Part shown: positions 1 through 5,625 of the stretch, one piece after another
How the letters are laid out: each line of letters begins with the position of its first letter
Numbering within the stretch: position 1 is the stretch's first letter
NCBI GenBank assembly: GCA_035480695.1
Contig: DATIHM010000011.1
Span: forward strand, 1-8,248
Length of the DNA stretch: 8,248 nucleotides
From: DATBED01 sp035480695
GTDB taxonomy: Bacteria > Patescibacteriota > Saccharimonadia > Saccharimonadales > UBA4665
Direction of reading: 5' to 3'
Position numbers and translations under genes: made by a program
Notes under the pieces: model-generated
Told to the model about the DNA's origin: nothing
Databases searched by the model: none
Seen by the model: only the letters and a program-made list of their open reading frames with translations

Positions 1-462
1 CAGGTCCAGGGGCTTGCAGGTGCCAACCGTGCCACCGAGCGTCGTGCTGGCGCTGTTGTCATCCCGCCACAGTACATGCGGTACAAGAGGTAATACTGGT
101 GTGGGTGGGGTCGTATCCGGGCCGTTGCCCAACCTGTAGCCTACGATAAAGCTGTAGCGCACATTGTCACCGATGCAGTAAGCCCCGATGGTGATGTTCT
201 TGCCTCCGAACGGCTTGGAAGCAGAGCCGGTCGTGAAGGAGTTATTAAGCTTCAGGTCTTGCGCCAACTGGTCGGTAATAGTCCGTGTTGTGTCCTGGGT
301 GCGTGATTGGTACAAGCCCTTGGCGTACAGGTTGCCGATGCTTATCATCATAATCGAGACCAGCAGGATGATGGTCGAGAGGACCGATGTAGCAATCATC
401 AGCTCCACGATTGTGAAGCCACGACGGCCAAGTTTTCCGATGTGTGGTCTTTTCAGGGGCAT
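1..462 (-). CDS. Minor type IV prepilin (pseudopilin), 3' end outside window
   Basis: This is a partial gene: 154 codons are visible from the ATG at 462-460 and the frame is still open at base 1. The leader is short and basic (MPLKRPHIGKLGRRG), followed by the prepilin peptidase site G15/F16 and the class III motif GFTIVELMIATSVLSTIILL, with the conserved Glu at mature position 5. A continuous hydrophobic helix runs to about residue 45. After it comes a polar segment of alpha-1 type (TQDTTRTITDQLAQDLKL) and then a beta-rich globular part with at least two cysteines. The helix plus QLAQDLKL-like segment resembles PilW/GspJ-type minor pilins, but I cannot assign the subfamily. The ATG lies inside the end of the preceding minor pilin gene (10-nt overlap, ATGCCCCTGA) and has no obvious Shine-Dalgarno sequence, so translation is probably coupled. 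It would be a substrate of the PilD encoded at 1286-2116. The prepilin call is secure; the exact role is inferred. Confidence 0.88.
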   Translation of the reverse strand, partial: MPLKRPHIGKLGRRGFTIVELMIATSVLSTIILLVSIMMISIGNLYAKGLYQSRTQDTTRTITDQLAQDLKLNNSFTTGSASKPFGGKNITIGAYCIGDNVRYSFIVGYRLGNGPDTTPPTPVLPLVPHVLWRDDNSASTTLGGTVGTCKPLDL

Positions 463-1244
463 TGCGTTGTTGTTCCAATCGTTATATTGACGTTCAGTTG
501 GCTGCTGTTATCCGTACCTACCCCTATGTCAGCCTTACGGGTACCGTCACCAAGACAGATGTCAGCGCTGCTTACAGGACGCAAGTCGCCAAGCGTGCTT
601 AAGGCGCTGCCCTTGTTGCCGGGCGATCCCTTTAGCGCGTAAAGGCTGATGGTTTGGGCGCCACTCCGTAAATTGCCGCTCGAGGAGATGCTGCCCTGGC
701 TCTGCATGAAACCAAGGGCAAGCGTAGAAAAGACGCTGTTATCCGTGTCTGTCACTGTAACCTGGCTGACGTCGAGCTGCTGTGGCACCTGTTTATCAAT
801 CGTCAGATCAGGGATTATGGTAGGGCTGGCAGAGCCCACATCTGTAATTGGCTGGCCCGTAGATGGATTGATGCGTCCTCCGGCAATTGAAGCTACTTCA
901 TAGTTATTGTATGGAGGATTAGCACCACCGGTAAAATGCAGTACTTTACCTAAGAAAACGCAGGTGGAGTTTTCGCCCTGTTTCGTAGCACTGCCCGGAA
1001 AGGATATGCTTCCGTTATACTGGCAGGTCTGTGGTATGTCGCTGTAACGGCCGTCGTTGACCTGTTCAATCAGGTCCTGGAGCTCGGATGACGTCTCGTT
1101 CACCCCCGCCGTAAAGGCCGCTTTTGCCTGCTTACCGTTGATAAACGTGGCAGCAATCAGGAACATAACGCCGGAAACGGCTAATACTACCATGATTTCT
1201 ACAATTGTGTACCCTAGCGGCTTTGTGTTTTTGCCACCCAACAT
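453..1244 (-). CDS. Minor type IV prepilin with Tyr at mature position 1
   Basis: The gene encodes 263 residues from the ATG at 1244-1242. A TTG at 1265-1263 in the same frame would add seven residues, but it has no ribosome binding site and overlaps a promoter-like sequence, so I prefer the ATG. The leader MLGGKNTKPLG is followed by YTIVEIMVVLAVSGVMFLIA: cleavage after G11 leaves Tyr instead of the usual Phe as the first mature residue, with Glu at position 5. The roughly 220-residue exported domain is rich in Ser, Thr, Gly and Asn and has four cysteines (in QTCQ, STCV, DICL and the C-terminal QCP). That would allow two disulfides. It is much longer than the two tandem pilins of this locus, which suggests a minor or tip pilin (FimT/GspH-like N-terminus) rather than the main subunit. 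The gene follows pilD by about 41 nt and overlaps the next prepilin by 10 nt. The prepilin identity is clear; the tip role is inference. Confidence 0.88.
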   Translation of the reverse strand: MLGGKNTKPLGYTIVEIMVVLAVSGVMFLIAATFINGKQAKAAFTAGVNETSSELQDLIEQVNDGRYSDIPQTCQYNGSISFPGSATKQGENSTCVFLGKVLHFTGGANPPYNNYEVASIAGGRINPSTGQPITDVGSASPTIIPDLTIDKQVPQQLDVSQVTVTDTDNSVFSTLALGFMQSQGSISSSGNLRSGAQTISLYALKGSPGNKGSALSTLGDLRPVSSADICLGDGTRKADIGVGTDNSSQLNVNITIGTTTQCP

Positions 1245-1253
1245 AATGGCTCT

Positions 1254-1265
1254 AGTATAGCACAA
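1254..1265 (-). promoter_or_regulatory. Extended -10 promoter-like motif before minor pilin gene
   Basis: The minus strand reads TTGTGCTATACT here. It contains TGC followed by TATACT, a near-perfect extended -10 element (TGnTATAAT). No convincing -35 is visible 16-18 nt upstream, which extended -10 promoters can tolerate. The last base of the -10 lies 10 nt before the A of the ATG at 1244, so a start point about 7 nt downstream would give an mRNA with almost no leader. This is consistent with the lack of a Shine-Dalgarno sequence. It is a candidate only, because such short motifs arise by chance. Confidence 0.4.
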
Positions 1266-1285
1266 GCGTTATGAGGTAAAACAGA

Positions 1286-2116
1286 TTAGAAATTTATAAA
1301 GGTCTGACGGTACCAATTCAGGATGTCATTGCCGAAGAGCACGGCGATAATCGCGCCGACTATGAGGAACGGTCCGAACGGTATGACGCTGGTGCGCCTC
1401 AACCTGTGAGACATTAAAAGGGGCAGACTGACAGTGCTGCCGAGCAGCGAGGCGATAAATATGAACAGGATGGCCTTGCCTGGAGTACCGGTGACCAGGC
1501 CGAGCAGCCAGCCGAGTTTGACATCGCCGCCGCCGATCCACTTGCCTTTCGACACCTGAAATAACAAGTAAAAAACGCCGCCGCCGATAGCCACCGCCAG
1601 GATGACATCCAGAATCGCCAGGGCAGGCTTGTCGGCGGCGGCGATGTTGACCAGCGCAAAAATGAAGGCCAGCAGGCCCAGAGGGTACATCAGGCGGTCA
1701 GGTAGCAGCATCCAGCGCAAATCATAAACCGTCAGGGCAACCAGGCCGACCAATAGCGGCAGCCACAGCACGAACGCCGCCACCTGGGTGCCAGTGAGCG
1801 TTTGTGGCCACCAGACGTAAGAGGCGACAAAAAGGCCGGCCGTAGCCAGTTCTACAAGCGGATACTGGATTGAGATGGGCTTACCGCAATAGCGGCACTT
1901 CCCGCCCAGCATTAGCCAGCTCAGTACTGGTACCAGGTCTTTGGCGGCCAGTTCATGGTGGCAGTTCGGACACATCGAGCGGCCCTTCAAGATGGAAAGT
2001 TCCGGCTTAGCCTTCTTCTTACCCGACTGCTCATGCACCCGCCAGACCAAGGCATTGGCGAAACTGCCCAGACACAGTCCCAGAACGGCCAGCACCATGA
2101 TAATCATAAGCACCAT
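1286..2116 (-). CDS. pilD: Prepilin peptidase / N-methyltransferase PilD
   Basis: This polytopic membrane aspartic protease removes the leader peptides of type IV prepilins and, in bifunctional members, methylates the new N-terminus. The 276-residue length is normal. Visible hallmarks in order are: the N-terminal helix with GLCLGSFANALVWRV; a cytoplasmic zinc-binding domain with two CxxC pairs (C49/C52 in CPNCHHEL and C74/C77 in CRYCGKPIS); the first catalytic Asp at D132 (VYDLRWMLLPDR); the second at D198 in GGGDVKLG; and the conserved IPFGPFLIVGAI near residue 245. At least six further hydrophobic segments are evident. It is the only peptidase seen here and would serve all four prepilins of the locus. 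The start is uncertain: ATGs occur at 2116, 2107 and 2098 and none has a ribosome binding site. A terminator sits immediately upstream, so the gene probably relies on its own promoter or on read-through. The family call is very secure. Confidence 0.96.
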   Translation of the reverse strand: MVLMIIMVLAVLGLCLGSFANALVWRVHEQSGKKKAKPELSILKGRSMCPNCHHELAAKDLVPVLSWLMLGGKCRYCGKPISIQYPLVELATAGLFVASYVWWPQTLTGTQVAAFVLWLPLLVGLVALTVYDLRWMLLPDRLMYPLGLLAFIFALVNIAAADKPALAILDVILAVAIGGGVFYLLFQVSKGKWIGGGDVKLGWLLGLVTGTPGKAILFIFIASLLGSTVSLPLLMSHRLRRTSVIPFGPFLIVGAIIAVLFGNDILNWYRQTFINF

Positions 2117-2126
2117 GTTAGCACAA
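2115..2126 (-). promoter_or_regulatory. Extended -10-like motif overlapping the pilD start
   Basis: The minus strand reads TTGTGCTAACAT directly after the terminator U-tract. It shares the octamer TTGTGCTA with the motif before the minor pilin gene at 1244. Read as TGC plus TAACAT it is a weaker extended -10. Transcription starting about 7-8 nt downstream would begin at or next to the ATG at 2107 (residue 4 of the longest reading), which would give a leaderless pilD mRNA. Support is the shared octamer, the lack of a Shine-Dalgarno sequence and the need for a promoter after a terminator. No -35 is evident. Confidence 0.3.
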
Positions 2127-2154
2127 AAAGAAGCAGGCCCCGAAGGGCCTGCCT
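2125..2154 (-). terminator. Rho-independent terminator after the main pilin gene
   Basis: On the minus strand an 8-bp perfect stem GCAGGCCC/GGGCCTGC (2152-2145 and 2140-2133) closes a UUCG tetraloop (2144-2141). It can be extended by G-U and A-U pairs. The stem is followed by TTCTTTTT (2132-2125). This is a textbook intrinsic terminator with the very stable UUCG loop. The other strand would give a GA-rich loop and no U-tract, so it works in the minus direction. It sits 22 nt after the pilin stop codon and ends about 9 nt before the first pilD ATG. Confidence 0.93.
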
Positions 2155-2175
2155 ATTCAGCCGTTTAGCTATTTA

Positions 2176-2682
2176 CTACTGCTCTTGGCAGACATTTGTC
2201 TGATTACCGCCGCTCTCGAGGCTGAACAGTGCTACTGCACTTCTTGGGTTGGCTTGCGCAGCCGCAGGCATCGTGCCAGACGCTGAAGGACAGGTGTAAC
2301 CCACCAATATAGTAATGTTGTTAGTGCCAGGGAATGCGGCCGGTATTACTTTAACAAGAGTCACACCAGAACCACCGGTGTAGAAACCGAGCTTAGCTGT
2401 TTCCGTATTACCACCTGCACAAGTGGCGCCACAAATCTGCTCGTCAGTTCCGCTAGCCTGAGCGGTAGCTGGAACTTGCCCGTTATTATTTGAAATATAG
2501 TTGCTGACTGCTGCCAGTAAGGATGCGGCGTCATTCTTACGTTGCGTGTTTCGCGAACTTCGCTGTAAGGCTGGAACCGCCAGGAAGACGATCAACAAGA
2601 TCAATCCCGCGATGGCCAACACAATCATCACCTCGATGATGGTGAAGCCTTCGCCATTAGATTTTTTTAGTTTGTTAAGCAT
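2176..2682 (-). CDS. Type IV prepilin, probable major pilin (prepilin 2)
   Basis: The gene encodes 168 residues. A 12-residue basic leader (MLNKLKKSNGEG) is cut after G12 before FTIIEVMIVLAIAGLILLIV, with Glu at mature position 5, followed by the amphipathic stretch SSRNTQRKNDAASLLAAVSN. The globular part has four cysteines (C84, C88, C131, C165), and the C-terminal VALFSLESGG...CQEQ matches the end of its upstream neighbour. The N-terminal style is typical of pilins I associate with Saccharibacteria. It has its own promoter-like sequence, a strong Shine-Dalgarno (AAAGGGGG, 8 nt before the ATG), tandem in-frame stops TAG TAA and an intrinsic terminator right after. From these I infer a separate, abundant transcript and hence the main fibre subunit. 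The family is certain; the rank as major pilin is inferred from its regulatory setting and would be settled by proteomics of the fibre. No pilA symbol is given because orthology cannot be shown from sequence alone. Confidence 0.95.
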   Translation of the reverse strand: MLNKLKKSNGEGFTIIEVMIVLAIAGLILLIVFLAVPALQRSSRNTQRKNDAASLLAAVSNYISNNNGQVPATAQASGTDEQICGATCAGGNTETAKLGFYTGGSGVTLVKVIPAAFPGTNNITILVGYTCPSASGTMPAAAQANPRSAVALFSLESGGNQTNVCQEQ

Positions 2683-2690
2683 TGCAAATG

Positions 2691-2698
2691 CCCCCTTT
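2691..2698 (-). promoter_or_regulatory. Strong ribosome binding site of prepilin 2
   Basis: The minus strand reads AAAGGGGG, ending 8 nt before the ATG at 2682. With the pilT site it is the strongest Shine-Dalgarno-like sequence in the window. It fixes the start codon, and it fits high expression. Confidence 0.7.
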
Positions 2699-2727
2699 GC
2701 GGCTTAAGTTTTAGTGCTTATGGTTTG

Positions 2728-2756
2728 ATAATAGAGAGCTCAAGGTGAAAAAGCAA
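2728..2756 (-). promoter_or_regulatory. Sigma70-like promoter for prepilin 2
   Basis: On the minus strand TTGCTT (2756-2751, 3 of 6 matches to TTGACA) and TATTAT (2733-2728, 5 of 6 to TATAAT) are separated by exactly 17 nt. They lie in the only intergenic stretch longer than 100 nt in the window. The predicted start near 2721 gives a leader of about 39 nt containing the ribosome binding site. The spacing and -10 are good and the -35 is mediocre. Confidence 0.55.
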
Positions 2757-2764
2757 GCTTTTTC
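2747..2764 (-). other. A/T-rich inverted repeat between the two pilin genes
   Basis: GAAAAAG and CTTTTTC form a 7-bp inverted repeat around CTTG. The 3' arm supplies a run of five T, so in RNA from the upstream operon it could be a weak attenuator. It also overlaps the -35 of the prepilin 2 promoter, so it could be a protein-binding site instead. It lacks a GC-rich stem and a separate U-tract, so I do not call it a terminator. Confidence 0.35.
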
Positions 2765-2787
2765 TAAGGAGTTTTCCACAAGAGGAC

Positions 2788-3306
2788 TTAAAGCTGCTGG
2801 CATAGCTTTGCTTGCCCGGCGCCTGTTTCTATGGCATACAATGCGACGATGTCGTTGTAACCGGCGCTCTGTCCGGTCGATTCGCCCGAGCCATCAGTCA
2901 GACATAACTGGTGGTTGAAGATGGCTACCTGGTCCAGGTTATTGGGGTTAGATACGCTGGCCAGCGGGTCTTCTGGCGTCATTACGACCGAACCGGCCGT
3001 GCCCAGATCGTAAAAGGTGAGATTGTGGGTGAAATACAGGGGCTGGTTTTGGTTGGCGTTACAGGCCGCTTGGGACATGCCTCCGCAGGGGTTCGGGAAA
3101 CTGCCTGAGTTGTTCAGCTCGTAATGCGAGACGGCTTGCAGTATGGCGCTAACGTCCTGGCGGCGCTGGTTATTGCGGGAGTTGCGGGTCAATGCCGGGA
3201 TTGCCAAAAAAACAATCAGCAATATCATGCCGGCTATCGCCAGCACGATAAGGGTTTCAATGATTGTGAAGCCTGCGGCGCTGGATAATCGCTGGGAGCG
3301 CTTCAT
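2788..3306 (-). CDS. Type IV prepilin (prepilin 1), last gene of the assembly operon
   Basis: The gene encodes 172 residues. The leader MKRSQRLSSAAG is cut after G12 before FTIIETLIVLAIAGMILLIV, with Glu at mature position 5, followed by the amphipathic SRNNQRRQDVSAILQAVSHY. There are four cysteines (C74, C82, C135, C169). By hand count about 40 of the first 60 mature residues match prepilin 2, and the last ~20 are also similar (VALYAIETG...CQQL). The spacing between the third and fourth cysteines is 34 in both. The middle of the two proteins is unrelated by eye, so the pair looks like an old tandem duplication with a diverged exposed region. The start lies 7 nt after the pilC stop, with an AAGG Shine-Dalgarno overlapping that stop, so it is translated from the pilC operon mRNA. 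It may be an alternative or lower-abundance subunit. The family is certain; the division of labour is inferred. Confidence 0.95.
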   Translation of the reverse strand: MKRSQRLSSAAGFTIIETLIVLAIAGMILLIVFLAIPALTRNSRNNQRRQDVSAILQAVSHYELNNSGSFPNPCGGMSQAACNANQNQPLYFTHNLTFYDLGTAGSVVMTPEDPLASVSNPNNLDQVAIFNHQLCLTDGSGESTGQSAGYNDIVALYAIETGAGQAKLCQQL

Positions 3307-3313
3307 GGCCGCC

Positions 3314-4531
3314 TTAGACGCTGTTCGTGAAGCCTGATTGGTTGACCAGGCCGTATATAGGCAGCAGGATGGCCGCGACGATGGTAATGGCGATGATGCC
3401 CATGATGACCATCATGACCGGCTCGATAATGGTGCTGATGGCCTTGATTTCGTTGTCGACCTCTTTTTCGTAGTAATCGGCGACTTTGGACATCATGGTC
3501 TCCATGGCACCGGACTGCTCGCCGATGCGCAACATGTTCGGCACCAGCTCGAGGAAGTTCGGGTCGCCATCGAGCGCATCCGACAGCGCCGTGCCGCCTT
3601 TGACCTTATCTATGGCATGGTTCAGTGATTTTTGGATGTGCACATTGTCAACGGCTTCGCCGGTAATCTCCAGAACCTGTATGAGGGGAACTCCGCTGGC
3701 CACCAGGGTGGTGCCGGTACGGGCGAACCGGGCCATGTACATCTTCATGAATAACGGTCCGACTGGCCAGGCTTTCATTTTGAGCTTGTCAATGACCGAC
3801 CGGCCGCCAAGTGTGCGGGCCCAGCGGGTCCCAAAGAATGCCAGGACAACCATAACTATAATAATCAACCACCAGAAATGGACCATGAAGTGCGATACGG
3901 CTAGCAGGACACGGGTAAAAATCGGCAGTGAAACGCCTTTAAGACCAGCGTAGATGCTCTGCACCTGTGGCAAAACTTTGACCATCATGAAGGTTACGAC
4001 CGCGGTCATGACAAGCAAGACGATGATCGGGTAAATCATGGCGCCGCGCACTTTGCTGATGATGTCGGCATCTTTTTCCTGCTGGTCTGCCAGCCTCTCC
4101 AGCCCTTTGTCGAGCGTACCTGAAGCCTCACCGGCCGCCACAAGACTGATATAAACCCTATTGAAAACCGTCGGGTGCTTTTCGAGGGAAGCGCTGAAGC
4201 TGGTACCGGCCTCAACGTCATTGATAACCTGGTTGATGACCACTTTCAGGGGCTTGTTTGTCGTTTGGCCGGCAACTTGTCGCAGACTCTGCACCAACGG
4301 CAGGCCGGCATTTATAAGTGTCGACAGCTGGCGGCTGAACAGCACCTTGTCTTTGGTCTTGATACGCTGGAAACGATGGCCGCCGCCAGCTTTCTCAAGC
4401 TTGATGCTGAGAGGCGTCAGCCCCTGCTCGGCTATCAGCTTGGCCGCGGACTGCTCATTGTCAGCCGAAACCTGGGCTTTGACTTTCTTACCGGTGGCCG
4501 CGTTCTTGGCTTCGTAAGTGAAATTAAGCAT
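3314..4531 (-). CDS. pilC: Type IV pilus inner-membrane platform protein PilC
   Basis: The 405 residues match the usual length of the GspF/PilC family. This platform protein sits in the cytoplasmic membrane and links the PilB or PilT motor to the growing pilus. The N-terminal MLNFTYEAKNAATGKKVKAQ is typical. Two GspF repeats follow: the first with FSRQLSTLINAGLPLVQSL (65-83) and GEASGTLDKGLERLA (134-148), the second with FARTGTTLVASGVPLIQVLE (269-288) and IGEQSGAMETMMSKVADYY (336-354). Transmembrane segments are visible around 167-188, 215-233 and 371-393, the last being the conserved EPVMMVIMGIIAITIV region. The gene begins one nucleotide after the pilT stop with GAGG 5 nt before the ATG, which indicates tight coupling to pilT. 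Nothing is missing or unusual. Confidence 0.97.
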   Translation of the reverse strand: MLNFTYEAKNAATGKKVKAQVSADNEQSAAKLIAEQGLTPLSIKLEKAGGGHRFQRIKTKDKVLFSRQLSTLINAGLPLVQSLRQVAGQTTNKPLKVVINQVINDVEAGTSFSASLEKHPTVFNRVYISLVAAGEASGTLDKGLERLADQQEKDADIISKVRGAMIYPIIVLLVMTAVVTFMMVKVLPQVQSIYAGLKGVSLPIFTRVLLAVSHFMVHFWWLIIIVMVVLAFFGTRWARTLGGRSVIDKLKMKAWPVGPLFMKMYMARFARTGTTLVASGVPLIQVLEITGEAVDNVHIQKSLNHAIDKVKGGTALSDALDGDPNFLELVPNMLRIGEQSGAMETMMSKVADYYEKEVDNEIKAISTIIEPVMMVIMGIIAITIVAAILLPIYGLVNQSGFTNSV

Positions 4532-4532
4532 C

Positions 4533-5603
<1,071 letters not shown>

Positions 5604-5625
5604 TTCCACCCCCTGTTATTTGCCA

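Noticed and set aside
1245..1265. TTG start at 1265 for the minor pilin gene
   Set aside because: It gives only seven extra residues, has no ribosome binding site, and its codons coincide with the extended -10 motif. The ATG at 1244 gives a normal-length prepilin leader.
2772..2780. DnaA-box-like TTTTCCACA on the plus strand
   Set aside because: A single near-match (one mismatch to TTATCCACA) with no neighbouring boxes, in an intergenic stretch that already has a promoter explanation. Not evidence of an origin.
3486..3953. Plus-strand open frame (155 codons) opposite pilC
   Set aside because: Antisense shadow of the PilC gene with no start signals and no recognisable domain.
5604..5609. GTG start at 5609 for pilT
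   Set aside because: The Shine-Dalgarno AGGGGG would overlap this start. It is correctly spaced (5 nt) for the ATG at 5603.
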